Source: Pseudomonadota bacterium
Lineage (GTDB): Bacteria; Desulfobacterota; BSN033; WVXP01; G020346125
DNA: 5,339 bases
Assembly (NCBI GenBank): GCA_030672465.1
Contig: DAOVGJ010000135.1
Coordinates: forward strand, 1 to 5,339
Reading direction: 5' to 3'
Within the stretch, counting starts at the first letter, position 1, and each line of letters opens with the position of its first letter. Shown here piece by piece: positions 1 to 5,237 of the stretch. Under the pieces are notes generated by a model. The model was given only the letters and a program-made list of their open reading frames with translations. It was not told the DNA's origin and did no database searches. Made by a program: the position numbers and the translations under genes.

Positions 1-7
1 CAGGATC

Positions 8-21
8 TGAGCAAATGCTCA
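8..21. repeat. Short palindrome TGAGCA-aa-TGCTCA
   Basis: A perfect 6-bp inverted repeat with a 2-base centre, next to the other left-edge palindromes. On its own it could be chance; in the cluster it is more likely part of the same repetitive DNA, which probably extends off the window. Confidence 0.4.
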
Positions 22-27
22 CTCCAT

Positions 28-48
28 TCGGCCCGAGCTCATGGCCGA
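28..48. repeat. Short hairpin TCGGCC/GGCCGA
   Basis: A perfect 6-bp stem (28-33 with 43-48) surrounds a 9-base loop that itself contains GAGCTC. It is part of the palindrome cluster at the left edge. Confidence 0.5.
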
Positions 49-56
49 GGGCAGCA

Positions 57-135
57 CTAAGTCCTGAGGGCTTCGACTGAGCTCAGCCGAAGTCTAAATA
101 TGTTCGTAATCGAACTTATGAACCGTAGGACTTAG
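57..135. repeat. Branched inverted-repeat element enclosing two hairpins
   Basis: CTAAGTCCT (57-65) and AGGACTTAG (127-135) form a perfect 9-bp outer stem. Inside are two independent inverted repeats: 71-92 and GTTCG/CGAAC around TAAT (102-115). Folded as a single strand this makes a three-way junction. It may be a small dispersed repeat or a structured 3' region downstream of the HAD gene; there is no gene inside. Confidence 0.55.
71..92. repeat. Near-perfect 22-base palindrome
   Basis: The arms are CTTCG and CGAAG with a central CTGAGCTCAG core; the only mismatch is A76 against C87. It belongs to the GCTCA/TTCGA type of intergenic palindrome common in environmental bacterial genomes. Lying about 117 bases beyond the end of the HAD gene, it could also act as a stability or termination hairpin, although no T-tract follows. 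Confidence 0.6.
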
Positions 136-208
136 CCTCCAAACTCAAACCTCCCTCCTCAACGACAGCCTCCCTAGTCCTCAGCGTATAAAAGTGAAAA
201 CGGCCCCC
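136..208. other. Purine/pyrimidine-biased spacer after the HAD gene
   Basis: The plus strand is rich in CCTCC-type runs, so the minus strand carries several GGAGG-like words (for example near 150-162), but no start codon and reading frame follow them. I see no terminator with a T-tract. Nothing functional can be assigned. Confidence 0.4.
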
Positions 209-865
209 TCATCCCCGAATCCCCAGCCTCTGTCCCACCTCCTCTAAGCTCCTGATCACATCATCTCCTCTGCGGCTCCACGACCGATCGATATGCAATG
301 CCTTGATTCCCAGGCCTTTGGGAACGAGGTAATCAAACTCCCAGTGATCCCCCACATGGACCATCTCCCGCGGGGTGATCCGGAGGAGTTGACAGATATG
401 GCCGTAAAATTGTGCGGTTTTTTTGATTTGTCCGAAGTCGGAGGTGGCCGAAAAAATCCGTGAAAAATATCCCAGGAGTTCTGCCACCTCAACTTCGATA
501 TCGATGAATTCCCTCGCGGCATTGGAAATGATGATGACCCTGTAATGGGAAGAGAGGTTTTGGAGCACCTTTGAGACCTCCGGATAGGTCTTGATCTTGT
601 GAGAGAATCGATTCAGCAACGATTTCCAATTGCCATTGAGCTGAAAAAAATTGAACCAATACTTGATATCGTACCACTGCAAGGATCCATCACCGACCTT
701 GCGGTATTCTTTCCCCACAATCTCCTTGGCCTCATCAAGGGAAACTCCCCTCTTTTCGGCGAAGAGCTGTGGAATCCCCACACCCCATACCCATTCGCTG
801 AATTCTGACTCCACCAGGGTTCCATCCAGGTCAAAGGAGATAACCTTAATGCCTTTCGGAGTCAT
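209..865 (-). CDS. HAD-superfamily hydrolase, probable phosphatase
   Basis: The product is 218 residues and belongs to the haloacid dehalogenase superfamily. Motif I is DLDGT (12-16), with nucleophile D12 and acid/base D14. Motif II is the serine in IIISNA (S114), the motif III lysine is K148 or K149, and motif IV is VGDHWEFD (171-178; D173, D178). The roughly 75-residue stretch between motif I and residue 95, mostly helical and rich in aromatics, is a C1-type cap that would determine the substrate. DxDGT with the cap points to small phosphorylated metabolites or phosphoglycolate-like compounds, but no specific substrate can be assigned. ATG at 865 has GAGG 7 bases upstream, a good ribosome site. 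This is the last gene of the minus-strand series; beyond its stop come a purine-rich stretch and a cluster of inverted repeats, with no gene. Confidence 0.93.
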   Translation of the reverse strand: MTPKGIKVISFDLDGTLVESEFSEWVWGVGIPQLFAEKRGVSLDEAKEIVGKEYRKVGDGSLQWYDIKYWFNFFQLNGNWKSLLNRFSHKIKTYPEVSKVLQNLSSHYRVIIISNAAREFIDIEVEVAELLGYFSRIFSATSDFGQIKKTAQFYGHICQLLRITPREMVHVGDHWEFDYLVPKGLGIKALHIDRSWSRRGDDVIRSLEEVGQRLGIRG

Positions 866-909
866 TTTTCATCCTCATTCCCAACAAGAGGAGATCTCTG
901 CTTACACAC

Positions 910-1731
910 TCAGACCATCTCCAGCACGATGTCGTCGATGCTCTCCACCCTTTCTTGATCCAGGTCAACTATGGCTACCGTCCTGATGGGCATATAGGCA
1001 TAAGAGGTAAAGATGGTCAAGCACCGCTTCTTAAACATGATGGGATTTGCGTTGGGCTGGTGGGATCGGATGAGTACCTTTCTTTCGAATTGATCCATGA
1101 GCCGGCAAAAGTAATCCCGCCCATACTGAGGGCGTCCCCAAAACCCACCCAGATCGTTTCCCGACCGGTCTTGGAAATCCCCCCACACGATCTGATCCCA
1201 ATTCTCATCCCCGGTTTCGATGTTATTGATATCTTCGAGCTTTTCCAGGTCGGGCAAGGCTCCGTGGACCCCTATTACCCCGTTGGGGGTTGAAACGGCA
1301 TAGGGGAGCTGAGCAAGGGTCTGACCATACCGTTCCCTCTCCCCCTCGGTGAGGCTTAGCCAAAAGTTGGCAGGGTAGAACTCCTTGATGATATATCCCT
1401 CGTGATTTCCCATAAGCATGATGACATCCCTGGGAAACTGTAACTTCATCGAGAGCAGGTAGTGGATATTCTCCCGGGAGGCCTCTCCTCGATCGACATA
1501 GTCACCTAAGAAAACCACCTTCTGATTATCAGAGAGATATCTCTCCAATACCAATTTGCTGGCTTCCACGTCGCCATGGGTATCCCCTACAAAGACAGCC
1601 TTACCGGAATTGGGCAGGTGGAGCAATTTCGGCTCTCCCCGGAAGACCTCTTCCGCCTGTTCTAATAAGGATTGTTCCTCCCTCTGCATAGCCTCCGTTC
1701 CAATGAAATCCCGTTCAACGTCCGGTAGCAC
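910..1731 (-). CDS. PPP-type serine/threonine protein phosphatase-like metallophosphoesterase
   Basis: The product is 273 residues with the full set of PPP-family motifs in order: GDTHGD (49-54; D50, H52), GDYVDRG (76-82; D77, R81), GNHE (108-111; N109, H110), VHGALP (155-160; H156, where HGG is usual) and RSHQP (222-226; H224). These residues normally hold a two-metal centre that hydrolyses phosphate esters. PPP enzymes are best known as protein phosphatases, but bacterial relatives also act on diadenosine polyphosphates and other small substrates, so the substrate is open. There is no signal peptide, so the protein is probably cytosolic. The start is uncertain. GTG at 1731 gives an about 45-residue lead before GDTHGD and has a weak AGGG 9 bases upstream. 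ATG at 1689 (codon 15) has GGAGG only 2 bases away, which is too close. The gene follows yjbQ by 11 bases and precedes the HAD gene by 44. Confidence 0.92.
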   Translation of the reverse strand: MLPDVERDFIGTEAMQREEQSLLEQAEEVFRGEPKLLHLPNSGKAVFVGDTHGDVEASKLVLERYLSDNQKVVFLGDYVDRGEASRENIHYLLSMKLQFPRDVIMLMGNHEGYIIKEFYPANFWLSLTEGERERYGQTLAQLPYAVSTPNGVIGVHGALPDLEKLEDINNIETGDENWDQIVWGDFQDRSGNDLGGFWGRPQYGRDYFCRLMDQFERKVLIRSHQPNANPIMFKKRCLTIFTSYAYMPIRTVAIVDLDQERVESIDDIVLEMV

Positions 1732-1742
1732 TGTTTGGGACC

Positions 1743-2144
1743 CTAATTCGAGGCTATCACCTTCACGTGGAACCTTCTCCTCCGTGGCCCATCAAATTCG
1801 CAAAAATAGATCCCTTGCCACGTTCCCAAGAGCAATGTTCCCGACTCGATGAAAACCATTTCAGAGAACCCAACAATGCTTGCCTTTATGTGGGCGGCGG
1901 AGTTTCCCTCGATGTGTCTATACTGATCATCGAAGGGAATAACCTTATTTAATTCCATTACGATATCCTGATGGACGCTGGGATCGGCATTCTCGTTGAT
2001 GGTTATAGCGGCAGTTGTATGCGGGATAAAGAGATAGCAAATCCCCTCTCGAGCCTTAGATTCATGAACAACATCTTGAACCTTGCCGGTAATATCAATG
2101 AACTCCGTCCGGGCCCCGGTTTGAATTTGGACCGTTTTAATCAT
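1743..2144 (-). CDS. yjbQ: YjbQ/UPF0047 family protein (secondary thiamine-phosphate synthase family)
   Basis: The product is 133 residues, the normal full length of this family. Signature blocks are FIPHTTAAITINENADP (39-55, H42), RHIEGNSAAHIKAS (76-89, including H77, E79, N81, H85) and LGTWQGIYFCEFDGPR (106-121), all close to the family consensus. Family members form small compact oligomers in the cytosol. E. coli YjbQ has been linked to a weak thiamine phosphate synthase activity, which gave the family its name, but the physiological role is uncertain and nothing else for thiamine synthesis is in this window. The ATG at 2144 has GAGG 10 bases upstream. A possible promoter lies in the 63-base gap behind amrB. 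The phosphatase gene starts 11 bases after the stop, so the two are surely co-transcribed. Confidence 0.95.
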   Translation of the reverse strand: MIKTVQIQTGARTEFIDITGKVQDVVHESKAREGICYLFIPHTTAAITINENADPSVHQDIVMELNKVIPFDDQYRHIEGNSAAHIKASIVGFSEMVFIESGTLLLGTWQGIYFCEFDGPRRRRFHVKVIASN

Positions 2145-2169
2145 AGCTTATTAACCTCGCCTTGCCCCT

Positions 2170-2198
2170 CTCATACCATAGCTAGCCCTTCATATCAA
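2170..2198 (-). promoter_or_regulatory. Possible extended -10 promoter for yjbQ
   Basis: TTGATA (2198-2193) is separated by 17 bases from TATGAG (2175-2170), which is preceded by TGG to give a TGnTATGAG extended -10. Transcription would begin near 2163, giving a leader of about 19 bases that includes the GAGG of yjbQ. The -10 matches the consensus at four of six positions, so this is a candidate only. Confidence 0.35.
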
Positions 2199-2207
2199 GG
2201 ACCGCGC

Positions 2208-3428
2208 TCAATAAAAGGCTAAGCTGGCGAAGGTAACCGCCGACTTAGTCTCCGGGTTGTGACTTTGGGCATACTTCAAGAGCCTTCCCTCCTTGGCCCC
2301 ATTGATATTCAACAAGACATAGATAGAAGGGAAACCGCAAATTCGACGACGGTCGCCCTCCTTCCGAATCGAATGATAAAAGCCCTCGGCATCCATTTTC
2401 TCAGCATAGGCCAACATTTCTAAATCCCTCGCCCTCGTCTCGCTCAACATGGAGGAGGCGGGTGTTCCATCACCAAACTGCAATCCAATATGGGACAAAT
2501 CGGCGCTGGCTATCAGGCAGACCTTTCGATCAATAGACTGGACCACCTTTTTTAGGCCTTCTATGAACTCCTGGATATGGGGAATCTCCCGCGGGGAAAT
2601 GGACCTCTCGATTGCCTCGTGAAATGACCGACACAATATGGGGACGATCTCTAAGGGCTTGCCTTGGTAGAGAAAGTGGAGAAAGATCAACTGAAATTCT
2701 ATGGAATGTTCCCTTTTATGGACGATTTCATCCTCGAAGGGCTCCCAATGGCATTCATTGGATAATGCCTCGACGAAAGCCCTGTTGGTCTTGGCCGTCC
2801 CCAAGGGGGTCCTAAAATCCTTAAGGCTCAGACTGAAATAATTCTTCATCTCGCAATGAGCCGTCCCCAGGATGACGAATAGATCGGCATTGGACGCCTC
2901 CCTTACCTCTTTATGGGCAAAAGCATAACATGGGCCGCCCCTCTGAAAGTCGATATGGGGGGCGATAACTCCCTTGAGTGCCCCCGAGGGGCTTTCCATT
3001 CGCGGCTTACCGGGCCCATCGGGAGGGGAAAAATAGCTCTCGATCTGTCCCCTCAATGTAATGGCATCCGCATCGTAACTCGTTCCGGCAAAGGCGGCCT
3101 CCCTAAGGAGGGCCAGCCGAAAATCCCGTTTCTCGTTCTTAAGCGCTTCTCTAAAGGCGTCGCTATCAAGGAGCAACTGGGCGTCCAACTGTTCGATGAT
3201 CTCCTCGATCTTCTCCCTGTATATCAGCTCCCCATACTTCCTCATATATTCCGCTTGAATGTCGAGGATAGAATGGTTCCCATCGAATAGGCTGACGATA
3301 AAGAAGAGGGAAGGCGGGAGGAATACTGCCCTTTGACTGACCCTTTGGAGGTCCTGAATACAGATCATTTGCTGCCCTTGGATGTGGGTGGGGAAGGCAT
3401 TAACGTCCCTCAATTTAGGGTAGTCCAT
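2208..3428 (-). CDS. amrB: Memo-family protein, AmmeMemoRadiSam system protein B, with PqqD/RRE-like N-terminus
   Basis: The C-terminal part (about 150-406) is a Memo domain, related to human MEMO1 and to LigB-type extradiol dioxygenases. The putative metal-site motifs are present: APHIDF (H158), LGTAHC (H191), REHSIEFQ (H241), ASADLSHIG (D310, H313) and ICGFPS (C364). H158, H191 and C364 correspond by motif to the three metal ligands of MEMO1 (H49, H81, C244). The enzymatic role of bacterial members is unsettled; they are named for co-occurrence with AMMECR1 and a radical SAM protein, neither of which is here. Residues about 10-95 form an extension with a LFDGNHSILDIQ signature and following helices that resembles the PqqD-like RiPP-recognition winged helix. 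ATG at 3428 is kept because residues 7-20 look like part of that domain. Its Shine-Dalgarno is awkward (GAGG at 2 bases, AGGAG at 13). The protein is probably cytosolic, and 138 bases containing a terminator separate it from the gene upstream. Confidence 0.92.
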   Translation of the reverse strand: MDYPKLRDVNAFPTHIQGQQMICIQDLQRVSQRAVFLPPSLFFIVSLFDGNHSILDIQAEYMRKYGELIYREKIEEIIEQLDAQLLLDSDAFREALKNEKRDFRLALLREAAFAGTSYDADAITLRGQIESYFSPPDGPGKPRMESPSGALKGVIAPHIDFQRGGPCYAFAHKEVREASNADLFVILGTAHCEMKNYFSLSLKDFRTPLGTAKTNRAFVEALSNECHWEPFEDEIVHKREHSIEFQLIFLHFLYQGKPLEIVPILCRSFHEAIERSISPREIPHIQEFIEGLKKVVQSIDRKVCLIASADLSHIGLQFGDGTPASSMLSETRARDLEMLAYAEKMDAEGFYHSIRKEGDRRRICGFPSIYVLLNINGAKEGRLLKYAQSHNPETKSAVTFASLAFY

Positions 3429-3491
3429 GACCTCTTAACATCTCCTCATGAAATCAACATCCCACTTCCCGAAGGAAATCAATAACGGGCG
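3429..3491 (-). promoter_or_regulatory. amrB leader with a direct repeat
   Basis: This is the stretch between the T-tract and the amrB start. It contains TTGATTTC twice on the minus strand (3482-3475 and 3457-3450), 25 bases apart, and an AGGAG at 3446-3442. A promoter for amrB would have to lie here or upstream of the terminator, but I find no good -10 box. The direct repeat could be an operator or chance. Confidence 0.2.
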
Positions 3492-3565
3492 AAAAAACAA
3501 AAAAAACCCCTTTGGGTCGAACGGAATATCGCTTGTATTCGGAGGTACGGGAAATGAAAAGGGGT
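3492..3565 (-). terminator. Rho-independent terminator after the ArsA/small-protein unit
   Basis: In the minus-strand transcript ACCCCTTT (3565-3558), one base after the stop codon of the small gene, pairs perfectly with AAAGGGGT (3513-3506). A T-rich tract of eight T, one G and six T (3506-3492) follows. The 44-base loop holds an inner hairpin, GAATA/TATTC around 3540 to 3524. The outer stem plus T-tract is a convincing terminator, though the long loop is unusual and some read-through to amrB is possible. Confidence 0.65.
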
Positions 3566-3566
3566 G

Positions 3567-3821
3567 TTAGTCCCCTACTTCGATTTTGGAGAACCTCTTC
3601 CCTTTTGTTTTCTCCCCGGCCTTCTTCAGAGTCTCAATACGGTCATCTATGAGGAATTTGATCCCCTCGAGGAATTCGATTCTGGCGTTATTCATATGGC
3701 CCCAGAATTCGGATTTCCTCCCTCCCATCTCCTTAAGCTTTGAGAAGAACAGGCAAAAGGGACATTCAAACCTCTCTTCCTTAGGATCTCCCTTCTCCTT
3801 CTTGGTTCCCCTCTTCATCAT
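3567..3821 (-). CDS. Small hypothetical CxxC protein, overlapping partner of the ArsA-family gene
   Basis: I do not recognise a named family with certainty. The product is about 84 residues. It has a lysine-rich, probably disordered N-terminus (1-17), a single CPFC motif (C20, C23), and a segment at 42-69 (GHMNNARIEFLEGIKFLIDD and onward) that reads as an amphipathic helix, followed by a basic tail. One CxxC pair could bind a metal only as a dimer or with other ligands such as H42; this is inference. The ATG at 3821 (or 3818) is preferred over an upstream TTG at 3833 because GGAGGTGA sits 5 to 8 bases before these ATGs and overlaps that TTG. The first 41 bases overlap the end of the ArsA-family gene in another frame, indicating coupled translation, and a terminator-like structure starts one base after the stop. 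The close coupling suggests a job with the ATPase, but no function can be read from the sequence. Confidence 0.72.
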   Translation of the reverse strand: MMKRGTKKEKGDPKEERFECPFCLFFSKLKEMGGRKSEFWGHMNNARIEFLEGIKFLIDDRIETLKKAGEKTKGKRFSKIEVGD

Positions 3822-5022
3822 ATTCACCTCCAAAGGTTACTACGAGGTTTTGCCCATCTAGCTTCGCCCCCAAAGGGGCGTAATGAGCTACCTTACGGGG
3901 GAGCAAGACGTTGCGCTTGAAACCTCCTATACGGACGAGGAGCTCGTTGTCGCTCTTGCTCAGCTCAACGTCTTCCTTGGTTATGAAAGGAAGTCTCATG
4001 TTGAGGATGTACTGACCTCCCCTTTTCATATACTTGTAGGGGTTTTCGGTCGAAAATCTGGTTGTCGGGTCCAGATTATCATAGAGCATCTTGGACAACT
4101 GGGCAAGGCTGTCCCCACCAACGATCTCATCGCCGAATAATCCTACCTTGAATAAAGGCACGGGAGAAAAATATTCCTTCACCAGATCGATATGCCTGCT
4201 CTGGGTCGCTTTCCAGCGATCGAAATGGACATCCGAAATCCCCTCAGGTAAAATCCGATTGATGATGATGGCGTCAACGCATAGTCCATAAAGGCAGAAA
4301 TACATGAAAGCCCTCTGGGTCTCCTTAATGACGATCTTTTCGGGGTTTATCACCAGCCTAGCGGAGGTAATGCGAGGATTGGTCAGGAGATCCTCCACCC
4401 CTTGAAGCCTTTCGAAGAGATATCGAAGGGACTCGAAATAACTGTCATCGGGCAGGGGAACGGAATAGATCCGTTGAACCACAGGGCGCGCATATTTGGT
4501 GAATAACCGCTCCACCTTAAAAAGCTTCTTCATGTACCACTCAAGGGTCGTGGGAATACTGATAAATCGGAGGGACTCCCCTGTAGGAGCGCAATCCAAG
4601 ATGACAACATCGAAGACCTTCTCGTTCACATACCGATTAATATAAAGGAGGCTGCTTACCTCCTCCATGCCGGGCATGATGGCCAGCTCTTCAGCCAAAA
4701 CCTCATCGATGCCGGAGATGTTGAAGAGGGTTTCGATATATTGGTACACCTCCTTCCAGTTCCTCTGAATCTCTTCCTGTACGTCTATCTCCTGAATCCA
4801 CAAATTTTGCTCGACCTCAACTGGCTCCCCCTTATTCTTATCCATCAACCCCTTGTTCAGGTCGAAGATGTCCGAAAGGCTATGAGCGGCATCCAGCGAC
4901 ATGACCAGGGTCTTGTAACCGATACGGGCGGAACTGATGGCAGTGGCCGCCGCAATGCTGGTCTTCCCAACACCGCCTTTCCCCGCAAACAAGATCACCC
5001 TGATATTCTTTCCCCTCATCAT
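3781..5022 (-). CDS. ArsA/Get3 (TRC40) family ATPase with C-terminal HSP20-like domain
   Basis: This is a 413-residue cytosolic P-loop ATPase of the SIMIBI class, in the same family as bacterial ArsA (arsenite pump ATPase) and eukaryotic Get3. Visible motifs are the deviant Walker A GKGGVGKT (residues 14-21, signature Lys15), switch I DAAHSLSD (44-51, where DPAHS is usual), and the switch II/Walker B region with DCAPTGESLR (143-152, usually DTAPTGHTLR). The family segment NPEKIVIKETQR lies at 226-237 and the nucleotide-base NR motif near 255-256. Residues about 338-397 match the ArsA HSP20-like beta domain. The protein has one ATPase half, unlike the duplicated E. coli ArsA. Its only cysteines are C144, C243 and C248, with no Get3-type CxxC, so an arsenite role is not supported and the client is unknown. 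ATG at 5022 is chosen because the P-loop begins close behind it; ATG at 5019 is also possible. There is no Shine-Dalgarno, but a strong promoter lies immediately upstream. The 3' end overlaps the next gene. Confidence 0.93.
   Translation of the reverse strand: MMRGKNIRVILFAGKGGVGKTSIAAATAISSARIGYKTLVMSLDAAHSLSDIFDLNKGLMDKNKGEPVEVEQNLWIQEIDVQEEIQRNWKEVYQYIETLFNISGIDEVLAEELAIMPGMEEVSSLLYINRYVNEKVFDVVILDCAPTGESLRFISIPTTLEWYMKKLFKVERLFTKYARPVVQRIYSVPLPDDSYFESLRYLFERLQGVEDLLTNPRITSARLVINPEKIVIKETQRAFMYFCLYGLCVDAIIINRILPEGISDVHFDRWKATQSRHIDLVKEYFSPVPLFKVGLFGDEIVGGDSLAQLSKMLYDNLDPTTRFSTENPYKYMKRGGQYILNMRLPFITKEDVELSKSDNELLVRIGGFKRNVLLPRKVAHYAPLGAKLDGQNLVVTFGGEYDEEGNQEGEGRS
3824..3831 (-). promoter_or_regulatory. 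Ribosome binding site of the small CxxC gene, inside the ArsA-family ORF
   Basis: The minus strand reads GGAGGTGA, an almost complete match to the anti-Shine-Dalgarno sequence, 5 bases (from GGAGG) before the ATG at 3821 and 8 before the ATG at 3818. In the ArsA frame the same bases encode part of a GGEYDEE stretch. This decides the start of the small gene and argues that it is really translated. Confidence 0.75.
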
Positions 5023-5030
5023 ACTTTAAT

Positions 5031-5059
5031 ATTATAAGTGCAACGGGTTGGTTCGTCAA
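5031..5059 (-). promoter_or_regulatory. Sigma70-type promoter for the ArsA-family gene, giving a near-leaderless mRNA
   Basis: On the minus strand TTGACG (5059-5054) is followed by a 17-base spacer and a perfect TATAAT (5036-5031). Only 8 bases separate the TATAAT from the ATG at 5022. By normal spacing transcription starts about 5024-5025, leaving a leader of 2 to 3 bases. No Shine-Dalgarno sequence is present, which agrees with leaderless initiation. Confidence 0.75.
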
Positions 5060-5237
5060 TCGAGCACCGGCTGGAGTTTCTGGAGAAAACCGTTGTCCCT
5101 GAGCCTAATCCGCTGGAAAAGTGGGGTCCCTATCGAGGGTCTCCAGGGAGGGAAAGGGAATTCAGGCAATAGACCACGAAGCACTGAAGCAAAGGGACAA
5201 TTGGTTTTCGCGTAAGGTCTCAGGGTCGAAGGCTAAA
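5060..5237. other. Intergenic stretch with no convincing gene
   Basis: Between the ArsA promoter and the right-hand repeat I see no supported gene, RNA or strong terminator. Minor structure is present: CTGGAG twice (5071-5076 and 5080-5085), with its complement CTCCAG at 5141-5146. A 44-codon GTG-started plus-strand frame (5038-5172) exists but lacks a ribosome site. Confidence 0.5.

Noticed and set aside
57..135. Possible integron attC site, because of the outer stem with internal palindromes.
   Set aside because: The ends lack the RYYYAAC/GTTRRRY core sites, and no integrase or cassette arrangement is present.
651..986. A 111-codon plus-strand frame across the HAD and phosphatase gene junction.
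   Set aside because: It is antisense to two genes with intact catalytic motifs, and its low-complexity Pro/Ser/Arg-rich composition is typical of a shadow frame.
2145..2207. A thiamine riboswitch in front of yjbQ.
   Set aside because: The gap is only 63 bases and shows no THI-box-like sequence.
2913..3290. A 125-codon plus-strand open frame antisense to amrB.
   Set aside because: It lies wholly within the well-supported Memo gene and has no recognisable motif; it is a shadow frame.
3366..3368. Internal ATG (codon 21) as the amrB start, with AGGG at a good distance.
   Set aside because: It would remove residues that fit the beginning of the PqqD-like domain, so the upstream ATG is preferred.
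3831..3833. TTG as the start of the small CxxC gene.
   Set aside because: The TTG overlaps the GGAGGTGA ribosome site, which properly positions the ATGs at 3821 and 3818.
3883..4140. An 85-codon plus-strand frame antisense to the ArsA-family gene.
   Set aside because: It sits fully inside the HSP20-like and linker coding region and has no family features.
3781..5022. Calling this an arsenite resistance gene.
   Set aside because: There are no ars neighbours, the protein is a single ATPase half, and the arsenite-binding cysteines are not evident.
5038..5172. A 44-codon plus-strand frame starting GTG, with a protein-like composition (RLEFLEKTVVPEPNPLEKW within it).
   Set aside because: It has no Shine-Dalgarno, begins inside the ArsA promoter region and is short. 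A homology search could revive it as a gene remnant.
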